Part shown: positions 27,631 through 36,777 of the stretch, one piece after another
Numbering within the stretch: position 1 is the first letter of the stretch
Layout of the letters: each line of letters starts with the position of its first letter
Notes under the pieces: generated by a model
Told to the model about the DNA's origin: nothing
The model's database searches: none
What the model saw: the letters and a program-made list of their open reading frames with translations, nothing else
Program-made: the position numbers and the translations under genes
From: Rhodoferax sp.
GTDB taxonomy: Bacteria > Pseudomonadota > Gammaproteobacteria > Burkholderiales > Burkholderiaceae_C
DNA: 64,000 bases
Direction: 5' to 3'
Assembly (NCBI RefSeq): GCF_025354435.1
Contig: NZ_JANXMU010000045.1
Coordinates: 62,001 to 126,000 of the forward strand

Positions 27631-29202
27631 ATGAACGCACTTCTCTCCGTCTCCGATAAAACCGGTGTTTTAGAACTTGCCCAGTCCCTGCACGCTCTGG
27701 GCTTTGGCCTGCTGTCCACCGGCGGCACCGCCAAGCTGCTGGCCGACAACGGCCTGCCGGTCACCGAAGTGGCCGACCACACCGGTTTCCCCGAGATGCT
27801 GGATGGCCGCGTCAAAACCCTGCACCCCAAGGTCCACGGCGGCCTGTTGGCGCGCCGCGACTTCCCTGAGCACATGGCCGCGTTGAAGACGCACGACATC
27901 GCCACCATCGACCTGCTGGTGGTCAACCTCTACCCGTTTGAAGCCACCGTCGCCAAGCCCGGCTGCACGCTGGAAGATGCCATTGAGAACATCGACATCG
28001 GCGGCCCCGCCATGGTGCGCAGCGCCGCCAAGAACTGGAAAGACGTGGCCGTGCTCACCGATGCCAGCCAGTACGCCACCGTGCTGGCCGAGCTGCAAGC
28101 CACCGGCAGCGTCAGTCACAAGACCAAATTCGCCCTGTCCGTTGCCGCGTTCAACCGCATCAGCCAGTACGACGGGGCCATCAGCGACTACCTGTCCAGC
28201 ATCGCTGAAGACGGCAGCCACGCCCAGTTCCCTGCGCAAACCAATGGCCGCTTCGTCAAGCTGCAAGACCTGCGCTACGGCGAAAACCCGCACCAGCAGG
28301 CTGCCTTCTACCGCGACCTGGTCCCCGCGCCCGGCTCGCTGGTTACCGCCAAGCAGTTGCAAGGCAAAGAACTCAGCTACAACAACATCGCCGATGCCGA
28401 CGCGGCCTGGGAGTGCGTGAAGAGCTTCGACGTGCCTGCGTGTGTGATCGTCAAGCACGCGAATCCCTGCGGCGTGGCCGTGGGCGCGAACGGCCTGGAA
28501 GCCTACAGCAAGGCCTTCCGAACCGATCCCACTTCCGCTTTTGGTGGCATTATTGCCCTCAACCGCATATTGGATAAAGACGCTGCACTACAGATTTCGA
28601 AGCAGTTCGTCGAGGTGCTGATGGCCCCCGGCTACACCGCCGAAGCGCTGGAAGTGTTCAAGTCCAAGGTCAATGTCCGCATTCTGGAAATCGCTTTGCC
28701 ACCGGGCGGCACGACCGCCTGGGACAAGGGCCAGAACGCCATGGACATCAAACGCATTGGCTCCGGCCTGCTGATGCAGACCGCCGACAACCATGAGCTG
28801 GTGCTGGCCGACCTGAAGGTCGTCACCGCCCTGCAACCCACGCCGCAGCAGCTCGAAGACCTGCTGTTTGCCTGGAAAGTCGCCAAGTTCGTCAAGAGCA
28901 ACGCCATCGTCTTCTGCAAGGACGGCATGACCATGGGCGTGGGCGCTGGCCAGATGAGCCGTCTGGATTCCGCCCGCATCGCCAGCATCAAGGCTGGTCA
29001 CGCCGGTCTGGCCCTGGCGGGCACGGCTGTCGCAAGCGATGCCTTCTTTCCGTTCCGCGACGGCCTGGACGTGGTGGTGGACGCGGGCGCGACCTGCGTG
29101 ATCCAGCCCGGTGGCTCCATGCGCGACGACGAAGTGATCGCTGCCGCCAATGAGCGCGGCGTGGCCATGGTGCTCACCGGCGTGCGCCACTTCCGCCATT
29201 AA
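27631..29202 (+). CDS. purH: Bifunctional AICAR transformylase / IMP cyclohydrolase
   Basis: This enzyme performs the last two steps of IMP synthesis. At 523 residues it has the usual length. The N-terminal cyclohydrolase domain (MGS-like, [17 protein letters not shown], then TGGTAKLL) spans about 1-200, and the C-terminal transformylase contains [24 protein letters not shown] and the K-H motif region. I use ATG 27631; an ATG 6 nt earlier is also possible. It follows dusB-fis, an arrangement common in Burkholderiales. Confidence 0.98.
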   Translation: MNALLSVSDKTGVLELAQSLHALGFGLLSTGGTAKLLADNGLPVTEVADHTGFPEMLDGRVKTLHPKVHGGLLARRDFPEHMAALKTHDIATIDLLVVNLYPFEATVAKPGCTLEDAIENIDIGGPAMVRSAAKNWKDVAVLTDASQYATVLAELQATGSVSHKTKFALSVAAFNRISQYDGAISDYLSSIAEDGSHAQFPAQTNGRFVKLQDLRYGENPHQQAAFYRDLVPAPGSLVTAKQLQGKELSYNNIADADAAWECVKSFDVPACVIVKHANPCGVAVGANGLEAYSKAFRTDPTSAFGGIIALNRILDKDAALQISKQFVEVLMAPGYTAEALEVFKSKVNVRILEIALPPGGTTAWDKGQNAMDIKRIGSGLLMQTADNHELVLADLKVVTALQPTPQQLEDLLFAWKVAKFVKSNAIVFCKDGMTMGVGAGQMSRLDSARIASIKAGHAGLALAGTAVASDAFFPFRDGLDVVVDAGATCVIQPGGSMRDDEVIAAANERGVAMVLTGVRHFRH

Positions 29203-29206
29203 AAGC

Positions 29207-29527
29207 ATGCTGCGTGCCCCGCTGACCCTGGCCGTGCTGTTGGGCAGCGGGCTAGCCGCAGCCCAGTCGCTCCCGCCCCAGGAGTTGGCCCAGAAATCCG
29301 ACTGCATGGCCTGCCACGGCATGGTGCAAAAACAGATCGGCCCCGGCTTTGCACAAATCGCCGCGCGCTACCGGGGCGATGCAGATGCCCCGACACGGCT
29401 GGCGGGCAAGATTCGCAACGGCAGCGTGGGGGCCTGGGGCCGTGTCATCATGCCCCGGCACCCGCAACTGACGGATGCAGAAACTCTGGCACTCGCCCGC
29501 TGGGTCCTATCCCAACCATCGCCTTAA
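29207..29527 (+). CDS. Small periplasmic cytochrome c
   Basis: This is a 106-residue class I c-type cytochrome. A signal peptide (MLRAPLTLAVLLGSGLAAAQ) precedes one heme site CMACH in SDCMACHGMV, and the distal ligand Met lies in GRVIMPRHPQLTD. The pattern FAQIAARYRGD and ALARWVLSQ is typical of soluble cytochrome c551/c5-like domains. Start ATG 29207 is 4 bp after purH stops. It passes electrons in the periplasm; partner unknown. Confidence 0.92.
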   Translation: MLRAPLTLAVLLGSGLAAAQSLPPQELAQKSDCMACHGMVQKQIGPGFAQIAARYRGDADAPTRLAGKIRNGSVGAWGRVIMPRHPQLTDAETLALARWVLSQPSP

Positions 29528-29551
29528 GCCATTCATAACAGGAGACTTCCC

Positions 29552-29842
29552 ATGTCCGATCTCATCATCATCGCCCGCGCCCAGGCCAAACCCGGTTTTG
29601 AAGCCGTGCTGGTCGCTGCCCAAACCGCACTGGTCGAGCTGTCGCGCCAGCAGCCAGGCTGCATCGCCTACGAACTGCACGAAGACCTGGGCCAGCCCGG
29701 CAAGGTGTTGTTTTACGAGCGCTGGGCCGACCGCACATCCTGGGAAAACCACATTGCCGGTGCCCACAGTGTCGCCTTCCGCGCCCAGGCGGGCGACTGG
29801 GTGGGTGAATCTGAGCTGCTGCAGATGCGCCAGGTGGCTTAG
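29552..29842 (+). CDS. Antibiotic-biosynthesis-monooxygenase-fold protein
   Basis: This is a 96-residue ferredoxin-like (ABM) domain protein, covering the whole family length: IIIARAQAKPGFEAVLVAA, QQPGCIAYELHED and FYERWADRTSWENHI. Homologues include YgiN-type quinol monooxygenases and heme or quinone-binding proteins. It cannot be assigned to one reaction. AGGAGA precedes the ATG. It may be co-transcribed with the small cytochrome gene 24 bp upstream. Confidence 0.9.
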   Translation: MSDLIIIARAQAKPGFEAVLVAAQTALVELSRQQPGCIAYELHEDLGQPGKVLFYERWADRTSWENHIAGAHSVAFRAQAGDWVGESELLQMRQVA

Positions 29843-29887
29843 GGCATTCCTGGCCTGCACCTGAAAATTGTGTTTTTAGAAAAAATA

Positions 29888-29936
29888 GGCCGCTAGCGCA
29901 TATGCCATATACGCTAGTAGCTATATTTTAAATAGC
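29888..29936 (+). repeat. Dispersed two-hairpin palindromic repeat, copy 5
   Basis: One of the best copies: CTAGCGCATAT and ATATACGCTAG flank a short loop, and AGCTAT...AATAGC follows. It lies between the convergent ABM-protein and MFS genes. Confidence 0.9.
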
Positions 29937-29940
29937 ATCC

Positions 29941-31233
29941 TCATGCGGATGCGGGCTGGCTACGGGGCTTGGCTGTCGACTTGGCCAGCAAGATCGCCGT
30001 GGCCGCCACCAGGCAGGCCGCGCCCGCCACGTACAGCGCCGGGGTGTACGAGAACATCACCGTGCGCGTCAGCCCGGCCCCGTAGGCGGCGACCGCGCTG
30101 CCCAGCTGGTGGCCGGCAAACACCCAGCCGAAAATCATGCCCGCGCGCTCTTTGCTGAAATGTGCGCTGACCAGCTTCACTGTGGGCGGCACAGTGGCCA
30201 CCCAGTCCAGCCCGTAGAACATGGCAAACAACGACAGGCCGTAGAGCGTGAAGTCCGAATGCGGCAGCCAAAACAGCGACAGCCCGCGCAGGCCGTAGTA
30301 CCAAAACAGCAGCTTGCGGTTGTCAAAGCGGTCGGACAGCCAACCCGACAGGATGGTGCCGACAAAGTCGAAGCCGCCAATCATCGCCAGCACCGAAGCC
30401 GCAGGCAGGGCCGCCAGCCCATAGTCGCCACAGAGCGAAATGAAGTGCGTCTGGATCAGCCCGCTGGTGCTGAGCCCGCAGACGAAGAAGGTCCCAAACA
30501 GCACCCAGAAGGTCGAACTTTTAGAGACGCTGCCCAGCACGTTCAGCGGCTCCATGAAGCCCAGGCGCTTGTTGGGCAGCGGTGCGTCGGGCACGTCGGG
30601 ATTCGCCCCAAAGGCGCGTAACCCCAGGTCTTGCGGGCGGTTGCGGATGAAGCAAAAAGCCAGTAGTGCCACCAGCAGGCAGGTGATGAACACCGGCGTG
30701 ATGGCCACGCGCCAGCCGTAACGCTCAATTAGCCAGGCCGCCAGCGGCAAAAACACCAGTTGCCCGGTGGCCGAGCTGGCCGTCAGCATACCCAGCACCA
30801 GGCCGCGGCGCTGGTCAAACCAGCGGGTGGCGACCACCGCGCCCAGTACCAGGGCCGTCATGCCCGAACCTACGCCCAGCAGCACGCCCCACAGCAACAC
30901 CAACTGCCACAGCGCCGTCATTTGCGTGGCTAGCAGCAGGCCGCTGGCCACCAGGACCAGGGCGGTGCAGATGATGGTGCGCAGGCCGTAGCGTTCCATC
31001 AGGATGGCGGCAAACGGCCCCATCAGCCCGAACAGCATGAAGCGCAAGGCCATGGCGCTGGAGATCTGGTCGGTGCTCCAGCCGAACTCTTTGCTTAGGG
31101 GTTGCAAGAAGGCACCGGGCAGGCCCAGCGCGGCCGACGAGCTGAGCATGGTCAGGAACACGATGGCCAGGATGGCCCACGAAAAGTGGATGCCCCGGCG
31201 TTGCAGCCAGAGGGAAACGGGTTGTGCAAACAT
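29941..31233 (-). CDS. MFS transporter
   Basis: This is a 430-residue, 12-helix major-facilitator protein. Family loops are visible as LRFMLFGLMGPFAAILMERYG (loop 2-3) and ATRWFDQRRGLVLGM, and it resembles MFS carriers of organic acids or drugs (OFA/MCT-like FISLCGDYG segment). ATG 31233 is preferred; the frame is open for another 57 codons but those overlap the regulator gene. The TetR gene ends 4 bp upstream on the same strand, so the pair is an efflux or uptake module under its own regulator. Substrate unknown. Confidence 0.92.
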   Translation of the reverse strand: MFAQPVSLWLQRRGIHFSWAILAIVFLTMLSSSAALGLPGAFLQPLSKEFGWSTDQISSAMALRFMLFGLMGPFAAILMERYGLRTIICTALVLVASGLLLATQMTALWQLVLLWGVLLGVGSGMTALVLGAVVATRWFDQRRGLVLGMLTASSATGQLVFLPLAAWLIERYGWRVAITPVFITCLLVALLAFCFIRNRPQDLGLRAFGANPDVPDAPLPNKRLGFMEPLNVLGSVSKSSTFWVLFGTFFVCGLSTSGLIQTHFISLCGDYGLAALPAASVLAMIGGFDFVGTILSGWLSDRFDNRKLLFWYYGLRGLSLFWLPHSDFTLYGLSLFAMFYGLDWVATVPPTVKLVSAHFSKERAGMIFGWVFAGHQLGSAVAAYGAGLTRTVMFSYTPALYVAGAACLVAATAILLAKSTAKPRSQPASA

Positions 31234-31237
31234 GGTT

Positions 31238-31846
31238 TTAGACGTGGGGGGAGGTTGGGGAAATGGTGGCCAGCAGGTGTTCGCGCGCAGCCACCAGCAG
31301 TTCATCCGACAGCGCTTCGCCCTGCGTGGCCCGGGCCAGCACCAGTGCGCCGACCAGGGTGGAGAGCTGCGCCAGCGACTGGCTGCGGTCGGCGGCGGCG
31401 TCACCGGTGTTTTGCAGCGGCAACAGCACCGAGAGCAGGCTGGTCACGCCGGCCAGGTAGGCGGCGTGGATGGGCTTGTCGGCAGCCTCCCGGGCCACAT
31501 CCCCGGCCAGCGAGGGCAGCGGGCAGCCGGTGCCCACATCGTCGCGGCTTTGGGGGGTGAGGTAGGCCTGGACGATAGCGCCCAAGGCGGCGGCAGGGGT
31601 TGGCTGGGCGGCGGCACGCTGGGTCCAGCGGGCGGTGGATTGCGCAAACGCCTGTGCGCAGGCCACGGCCGCCAGCGCGTCTTTGGACGCAAAGTGGCCG
31701 TAGAAGCCGCCGTGGGTCAGCCCCACCTCGGCCATCAGATCGGCCAGGCTTAAGCCCTGGATGCCCCGGGTGCGGAACAGGCGCGAGGCGGCTGCTTCGA
31801 TGGCGAGGCGGTTGCTGTCGGTCTGGGCGCGTGAAACTCGGGGCAT
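31238..31846 (-). CDS. TetR-family regulator of the adjacent MFS gene
   Basis: This is a 202-residue TetR-type regulator. Helix-turn-helix: RLAIEAAASRLFRTRGIQGLSLADLMAEVG, then THGGFYGHFASKDALAAVA, at about residues 12-60. The C-terminal region resembles the TetR branch that regulates drug exporters. It is transcribed first, and the MFS gene starts 4 bp after its stop. The upstream gap 31847-31935 is A/T-rich (TCAATAACAATCTATT), a plausible operator site. Confidence 0.93.
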   Translation of the reverse strand: MPRVSRAQTDSNRLAIEAAASRLFRTRGIQGLSLADLMAEVGLTHGGFYGHFASKDALAAVACAQAFAQSTARWTQRAAAQPTPAAALGAIVQAYLTPQSRDDVGTGCPLPSLAGDVAREAADKPIHAAYLAGVTSLLSVLLPLQNTGDAAADRSQSLAQLSTLVGALVLARATQGEALSDELLVAAREHLLATISPTSPHV

Positions 31847-31935
31847 GGATGGTCCTGCGGATGGTTAATAGATTGTAGGCATCATGAATAATAGATGTCA
31901 ATAACAATCTATTAAAGAGAAAATTTATACAAAAT

Positions 31936-31985
31936 CAGCCTATAGCGTAGGTTGCGTCTGCACTAGCAGCTATGTTTACGATAGT
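31936..31985 (+). repeat. Dispersed two-hairpin palindromic repeat, copy 6
   Basis: GCCTATAGCGTAGG opens it, CACTAGCAGCTAT returns, and GTTTACGATAG closes the second hairpin. It is more degenerate than copies 5 and 9. It lies between the TetR gene and the terminator of the glycine-zipper gene. Confidence 0.7.
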
Positions 31986-31997
31986 AAGCAGGCGAAA

Positions 31998-32024
31998 AAA
32001 AAGACCGCGCAGGGCGGTCTTTTT
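31998..32024 (-). terminator. Terminator of the glycine-zipper gene
   Basis: AAAAAGACCGC at 31998-32008 pairs perfectly with GCGGTCTTTTT at 32014-32024 around GCAGG. It lies 20 bp past the stop of the minus-strand glycine-zipper gene. Confidence 0.92.
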
Positions 32025-32044
32025 AGGCGGTGGAGTAGCGTGGT

Positions 32045-32698
32045 TTAGCGCCAGTAGCGGCCACCGCGCTGGTAGCCGAAGTTCAGCTCTACGCCAATCG
32101 GCACGGCGGGGCGGTAATAGGGCACGGCCTGAACAACCACCGGGGCGGCCACGGTGTAGGCGGGTTCGGGCTGGTAGTAGTCGCCCGAAATCACCTGTTG
32201 CTGTAACGGTGCACGCACGGGCGGCATGTTGCTGCTGCCCATGGGGCTGACTTGCAACGCGATGGTCGGGCCGGGGTCGTTGGGCATCGTGGTGGTGTAC
32301 TGCTTGCCCGCGTACTCGTAGACCACGCTGTAGCCTGCGTTGCGGTTTTCAAAGAAGGTTTGGGTGCTGCAGTTTTGCACGGTTTGCAGCTGGGTCTGGC
32401 CGGGCGCTTCGATGCTGTTGCCCAAAATGGCCCCGCCCACAATGCCCAGCATGGTGGCCGCCGCACGACCACCGCCACCACCGATAGCATTGCCCATGGC
32501 ACCACCGGCAATGCCGCCCATCAAGGCCCCCGCACCGGAGCGCTGGGTTTCCACCGCCACCTGCTGGTTGCTGCACACCTGGCGGGGCACGGCGACTTGC
32601 TGGTTGATGGGGGTGCTGGAGATCACACGCCCGGTTTCCTGGGCGGCCGCGAAGCCTGTGACCAGGGTCAAGGCGCTGAGGAGAAGAATCTTTTTCAT
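32045..32698 (-). CDS. Glycine-zipper 2TM-domain envelope protein
   Basis: This is a 217-residue exported protein. Signal peptide MKKILLLSALTLVTGFAAAQ, then a basic/polar stretch, then two adjacent glycine-rich hydrophobic segments (GALMGGIAGGAMGNAIGGG and GIVGGAILGNSIE) typical of glycine-zipper 2TM (SlyB/Pcp-like) proteins. The C-terminal part has a YSVVYEYAGKQYTTTMP motif seen in this family and a Pro/Tyr-rich tail. Such proteins sit in the cell envelope; the function is mostly structural or unknown. No lipobox Cys is obvious. Confidence 0.88.
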   Translation of the reverse strand: MKKILLLSALTLVTGFAAAQETGRVISSTPINQQVAVPRQVCSNQQVAVETQRSGAGALMGGIAGGAMGNAIGGGGGRAAATMLGIVGGAILGNSIEAPGQTQLQTVQNCSTQTFFENRNAGYSVVYEYAGKQYTTTMPNDPGPTIALQVSPMGSSNMPPVRAPLQQQVISGDYYQPEPAYTVAAPVVVQAVPYYRPAVPIGVELNFGYQRGGRYWR

Positions 32699-32785
32699 GG
32701 TAATGATTAAACGCCTGGAGGCCCGAAAAGTTTCAGGCTTTACCGCGTATTTTCAATTTTCCCACAGAAAAATTTATACAAAAAA

Positions 32786-32833
32786 TGCCTCTAGCACAGG
32801 TAAAACCTACGCTAGTAGCTATATTTTTGATAG
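32786..32833 (+). repeat. Dispersed two-hairpin palindromic repeat, copy 7 (ends hemL)
   Basis: GCCTCTAGCACAGG, then CCTACGCTAGTAGCTAT, then TTGATAG. Its second hairpin, read on the minus strand, encodes the last four residues (LSKI) and the TAG stop of hemL. Confidence 0.8.
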
Positions 32834-34132
32834 TTCTTTGAAAACTGCATGCGCCGCTGCTACGGTGGTCGCAATGTCGTCTGGCGTGTGGGCGGCGCTG
32901 ACAAAACCGGCCTCGTACAAAGCCGGGGCGATGTACACGCCGCGGTTCAGCAGGCCGTGGAACAGGTGGTTGAAGCGTGGGCCGCTGGTCTTCATGACCT
33001 GCGGGTAGTTGCTTGGCAGGGTGTCGAGCAGGAAGAAGCCGAACATGCCACCCTCGCTGTCGCTGCTGAAGGCGACGCCCTCGGTATCGGCAGCAGCCTG
33101 CAGGCCGCTGACCAGCGACTGGGTGGTAGCAGACAGGGCTTCATAAAAACCGGGCTTGCGGATTTCGCGCAACGTGGCCAGCCCGCAGGCGGTGGCCACC
33201 GGGTTGCCCGACAGCGTGCCCGCCTGGTACACCGTGCCCAGCGGGGCCAGGTGTTCCATCACCGCGCGCGAGCCGCCAAAGGCCGCCAGCGGCATGCCGC
33301 CGCCAATCACCTTGCCCAGCACCGTCATGTCGGGGGCAAAGCCGGGGATGGATTTGGCGTAAACGCTTTGGGCGCTGCCCAGGGCGACGCGGAAACCGGT
33401 CATTACTTCGTCGAACACCAGCAGTGCGCCGTACTGCGTGCACAGCTCACGGCAGCGGCGCATGAAGGGCACCGAGGCGCGCACAAAGTTCATATTGCCC
33501 GCGATGGGCTCGATCATCAGGCAAGCGATGTCCTTGCCGTGCAGGGCAAAGGCTTCTTCCAGCTGGGCGATGTGGTTGTACTCCAGTACCAGGGTGTGCT
33601 GCACCACTTCCGGTGGCACACCGGCGCTGGTGGCGCTGCCAAAGGTGGCCAGGCCGGAACCGGCCTTGACCAACAGCGCATCGGCGTGGCCGTGGTAGCA
33701 GCCTTCGAACTTGATGATCTTGTTGCGGCCGGTGGCACCGCGCGCCAGGCGGATGGTGCTCATGGCGGCTTCGGTGCCGGAGCTGACCAGGCGCAGCATC
33801 TCCATGGAGGGCACCAGCGACAAAATTTCTTCGGCCAGTTCGACTTCGCGCTCGGTGGGCGCACCGAACGAGAAGCCTTCGAGCAGCGCTTTTTGTACCG
33901 CTTCGACCACGGCGGGGTGGCCGTGGCCCAGGATCATCGGGCCCCAGGAGCCGATGTAGTCGGTGTAGCGCTGGCCGTTGGCATCCCAAAAGTAGGCACC
34001 TTGGGCGCGCTGCACAAAGCGCGGCGTGCCGCCCACGGCCTTGAAGGCGCGCACGGGGGAATTTACGCCGCCGGGGATGACTTTGACGGCGCGGTCAAAC
34101 AGGGCTTGGTTCAGATCAGTGTCGGGTTTCAT
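32819..34132 (-). CDS. hemL: Glutamate-1-semialdehyde 2,1-aminomutase
   Basis: This PLP enzyme converts glutamate-1-semialdehyde to 5-aminolevulinate, the start of tetrapyrrole (heme) synthesis by the C5 route. The 437-residue class III aminotransferase-fold protein has the Schiff-base Lys K274 in [17 protein letters not shown] and the PLP region [17 protein letters not shown], plus [12 protein letters not shown]. The last codons and stop lie in a dispersed repeat. Its start overlaps the end of thiD by 17 bp, so they are probably co-transcribed. Confidence 0.98.
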   Translation of the reverse strand: MKPDTDLNQALFDRAVKVIPGGVNSPVRAFKAVGGTPRFVQRAQGAYFWDANGQRYTDYIGSWGPMILGHGHPAVVEAVQKALLEGFSFGAPTEREVELAEEILSLVPSMEMLRLVSSGTEAAMSTIRLARGATGRNKIIKFEGCYHGHADALLVKAGSGLATFGSATSAGVPPEVVQHTLVLEYNHIAQLEEAFALHGKDIACLMIEPIAGNMNFVRASVPFMRRCRELCTQYGALLVFDEVMTGFRVALGSAQSVYAKSIPGFAPDMTVLGKVIGGGMPLAAFGGSRAVMEHLAPLGTVYQAGTLSGNPVATACGLATLREIRKPGFYEALSATTQSLVSGLQAAADTEGVAFSSDSEGGMFGFFLLDTLPSNYPQVMKTSGPRFNHLFHGLLNRGVYIAPALYEAGFVSAAHTPDDIATTVAAAHAVFKELSKI

Positions 34133-35117
34133 TCGGGGCCTCTAATGCGGCGATTGCGCGCAGGGTTTCTTCGTCTAAGGGTTGGTCGGGGTCGCTGCCG
34201 TCGTCCGGTGCGTCGTCGTCTTCGGGCTGGGCCCAGAACATGCGGTCGGGCAGGATGTGGCCCATGCCGGGGCGGAAACCGCCGTCCAGGCAGCGGTCCA
34301 GGTAGCTCATGGCTTCATTGGTGGCTTCGGCCAGGTCGCTGCCACTGGCCAATAGCGCAGCCAGCGCGGCAGACAGGGTTTCGCCCGCACCGGCAAAGAC
34401 GGCTTCAAACAGCTCGAACTTTTCGCTGACCAGCACGGCCTGCGGGCTGGTGAGCACGTTTTCCACGTGCTGGTCGGGCAGAGGGATGCCTGTGACCAGG
34501 GTGTAGGGCACGCCCATGGCCGCGGCGGCCTTGGCGATATCACGCGGGGTAGGGTTGCGCTCACCGCTCCAGTCGGGCAGCAGCCAGCGGCGCAGTGTGC
34601 TGTGGTTGCCCACCAGCACAGTGGTTTGCGGCAGCATCAGCTCGCGGAAGGCATCCAGGTAGTCTTCGATCTTGTCCTCGTCCCACCACGATAGGTTGGG
34701 CATGTAGGCCACCACCGGCACGTCGGCGTAGTCGGAGGTGATTTCGGCAATCGCGCTGACGTTTTCCGGGCTGCCGACAAAGCCGACCTTGAAGACCTGC
34801 ACGGCAATGTCTTCCAGCACCGCGCGGGCCTGCTCGGTGACGGCTTCTTCGTCAAAGCAAAAGTGCTCAAAAATTTCGCCAGTGTCGCGGGCATAGGCCC
34901 CGGTGACCACGGGCAGGGCATGGCCGCCGACCGAGGCAATGGCGGTGGTGTCGGCCGCCAAGCCGCCTGCGCCGCTGGGGTCGCTGGCGTTGAACACCAT
35001 CACGCAGGCCGGGCCTTCCAGCGGGTCGTCTTCGGCCTCTTCCAGGGCTTCTGGCACTTCGGCCACATCGGGCAAATCGTCGGCAGGAGGTTTTTTGGGG
35101 GGAGTTGGGGAAGTCAT
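34116..35117 (-). CDS. thiD: Hydroxymethylpyrimidine (phosphate) kinase
   Basis: This ribokinase-like enzyme phosphorylates HMP and HMP-P in thiamine biosynthesis. The fold is recognisable by [21 protein letters not shown] and by [20 protein letters not shown], which corresponds to the GxGD anion-hole motif. Compared with E. coli ThiD (about 266 residues) this 333-residue protein has an acidic N-terminal extension (first 35 residues) and an acidic C-terminal tail ([17 protein letters not shown]). Those extensions are unusual. It is the first gene of a thiD-hemL transcript and diverges from the rubredoxin gene. Confidence 0.9.
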   Translation of the reverse strand: MTSPTPPKKPPADDLPDVAEVPEALEEAEDDPLEGPACVMVFNASDPSGAGGLAADTTAIASVGGHALPVVTGAYARDTGEIFEHFCFDEEAVTEQARAVLEDIAVQVFKVGFVGSPENVSAIAEITSDYADVPVVAYMPNLSWWDEDKIEDYLDAFRELMLPQTTVLVGNHSTLRRWLLPDWSGERNPTPRDIAKAAAAMGVPYTLVTGIPLPDQHVENVLTSPQAVLVSEKFELFEAVFAGAGETLSAALAALLASGSDLAEATNEAMSYLDRCLDGGFRPGMGHILPDRMFWAQPEDDDAPDDGSDPDQPLDEETLRAIAALEAPNETRH

Positions 35118-35212
35118 GGGCCTAAATCGGCATGGGCCGCGTACAAAATGGTCAAGGCAATAATTTGCGTCTATACAATCCTTTTCATTCTATTGCTAAG
35201 GCTTTTTACGCT

Positions 35213-35386
35213 GTGACTGACTCTAAAACTTGGATGTGCCTGATTTGTGGCTGGATTTATGACGAAGCCACGGGCGACCCCGACTCGGGCATTGCCGCAG
35301 GAACCGCCTGGGCCCTGGTACCCATGAACTGGACCTGCCCTGAATGCGGTGCTCGTAAGGAAGATTTCGAGATGGTTCAACTTTGA
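35213..35386 (+). CDS. Rubredoxin
   Basis: This is a 57-residue electron carrier with one Fe(Cys)4 site formed by C-x2-C in MCLICGWIYDE and C-x2-C in WTCPECGARKEDF. The motif order, length and the conserved aromatic residues are those of type-II rubredoxins. The start is GTG 35213; AAGG lies 11 nt before it. It is found directly upstream of the pilGHIJ-chpA chemosensory operon, an arrangement seen in Burkholderiales, though no functional link to motility is known. Confidence 0.96.
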   Translation: MTDSKTWMCLICGWIYDEATGDPDSGIAAGTAWALVPMNWTCPECGARKEDFEMVQL

Positions 35387-35435
35387 TGCGCGGCGACCGT
35401 CCGCGTTGTCCTATTCTTTCCAGAAGAGGTGTCAC

Positions 35436-35834
35436 GTGAGTACGCTTGCCACGACTTTCAAAGTCCTTGTGGTGGACGACAGCAACACGATCCGTCGCAG
35501 TGCTGAAATCTTCCTGAAACAAGGCGGGCATGAGGTGTTGCTGGCCGAGGACGGCTTTGATGCCCTGTCCAAGATCAACGACCACCAGCCGCAGCTGATT
35601 TTTTGCGACATCCTGATGCCTAAGCTGGATGGCTACCAGACCTGCGCCATCATCAAACGCAACCCTAAATTTGCGTCCATTCCGGTGGTCATGCTGTCGT
35701 CCAAAGACGGTGTGTTTGACAAGGCCCGTGGCCGCATGGTGGGCTCGCAAGACTATTTGACCAAACCGTTTACCAAAGACCAGCTGCTCCAGGCGGTGCA
35801 GCAGTTCGGTGCCGCCTTGCAAGGAACCATTTGA
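35436..35834 (+). CDS. pilG: PilG-type response regulator
   Basis: This is a 132-residue single-domain CheY-like receiver of the Chp system controlling type IV pili. The acidic pocket is VLVVDDSNTIRR, the phospho-acceptor is D58 in LIFCDILMPKLDG, and the signalling residues are MLSSKDG and YLTKPF. Start is GTG 35436 with AGAGG upstream. Its stop overlaps the ATG of pilH by 1 bp (TGATG). In Pseudomonas PilG drives pilus extension. Here it is the first gene of pilG-H-I-J-chpA. Confidence 0.97.
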   Translation: MSTLATTFKVLVVDDSNTIRRSAEIFLKQGGHEVLLAEDGFDALSKINDHQPQLIFCDILMPKLDGYQTCAIIKRNPKFASIPVVMLSSKDGVFDKARGRMVGSQDYLTKPFTKDQLLQAVQQFGAALQGTI

Positions 35835-36211
35835 TGCCTATCCACAACGTGCTGATCGTGGACGATTCCAAGACCGAGCTGATGTACCTGACCGACTTGC
35901 TGGAAAAAAATGGCATGTCGGTGCGCACCGCGGAAAACGCCGACGAGGCCTTTCGCCGCCTGGCCGAGCAAAAGCCGGACCTGATCCTGATGGACGTGGT
36001 AATGCCGGGGCAAAACGGCTTCCAGCTGACCCGCACCATCAGCCGCAACCCTGAGTTTGCCGACGTGCCCATCATCATGTGCACCAGCAAGAACCAGGAA
36101 ACCGACCGCGTCTGGGGCATGCGCCAGGGGGCCCGCGACTACATCACCAAACCGGTGAACGCTGCCGAGCTGAAGGCCAAGATCGGCGCCTTGAACAGTA
36201 CTTCGAAGTAG
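35834..36211 (+). CDS. pilH: PilH-type response regulator
   Basis: This is a 125-residue CheY-like receiver with the acidic pocket VLIVDDSKTEL, phospho-acceptor D54 in LILMDVVMPGQNG, and MCTSKNQETD and YITKPVN. In Pseudomonas PilH counteracts PilG, acting as a phosphate sink or retraction regulator. The ATG at 35834 follows AAGGAA and overlaps the pilG stop by 1 bp. Confidence 0.97.
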   Translation: MPIHNVLIVDDSKTELMYLTDLLEKNGMSVRTAENADEAFRRLAEQKPDLILMDVVMPGQNGFQLTRTISRNPEFADVPIIMCTSKNQETDRVWGMRQGARDYITKPVNAAELKAKIGALNSTSK

Positions 36212-36224
36212 GGTAGCGGCACCC

Positions 36225-36755
36225 ATGGCGAACCGCGAAGCGCTCCGAGAACTACAAACCCGATTGGCCTCCCGCCTGCAAGCGGCCCGCAGCGAAGGGC
36301 TGTCGGTGCGTTGGTTGGCGGCCCATGTCGGCGGTGCCCGCTACCTGTTTCCACTGGCCCAATGCGGCGAAATTTTTCCGTGGACCCCGGTGCAGCCCGC
36401 GGCCTACACCCAGGCCTGGTTCATGGGCGTGGCGAATCTGCGTGGCGGCCTGTGCGGTGTGGTTGATCTGGTGCGCTTCATGGCTCCCGACACGCTGGCG
36501 CTTCGCAGCGATGCCGCCTTGTCCGAGTGCAGCCTGTTGTCGTTCAACGCGGGCATGGAGCTCAACTGCGCGCTGCTGGTAGACCAGCTCAGTGGCTTGC
36601 GCGGCCTGGATTCATTTACCGCATCGGCACCCGCTGCCGAGGGTGCCCCCAGTTATTTTGGCCCCGTCCACACCGATGCGGCCGGTCTGCCCTGGCAGGA
36701 AATCAACCTGCTGAACCTGTCCCAACTTCCTTCTTTTCTGAGCATCAGTGCTTAG
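36225..36755 (+). CDS. pilI: PilI, CheW-like adaptor
   Basis: This is a 176-residue CheW-domain protein that couples the PilJ receptor to the ChpA kinase. CheW features are GGARYLFPLAQCGEIFPW and the loop FMGVANLRGGLCGVVDL. Length and position between pilH and pilJ fit PilI. Cytoplasmic. Confidence 0.95.
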   Translation: MANREALRELQTRLASRLQAARSEGLSVRWLAAHVGGARYLFPLAQCGEIFPWTPVQPAAYTQAWFMGVANLRGGLCGVVDLVRFMAPDTLALRSDAALSECSLLSFNAGMELNCALLVDQLSGLRGLDSFTASAPAAEGAPSYFGPVHTDAAGLPWQEINLLNLSQLPSFLSISA

Positions 36756-36777
36756 GGCCCCTCCAGAAAGCTGCACC

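Noticed and set aside
31994-32024. The terminator hairpin as part of the dispersed repeat family
   Set aside because: Its sequence (AAAAAGACCGC stem) is unrelated to the CTAGCG palindrome; it is a normal terminator that happens to lie next to copy 6.
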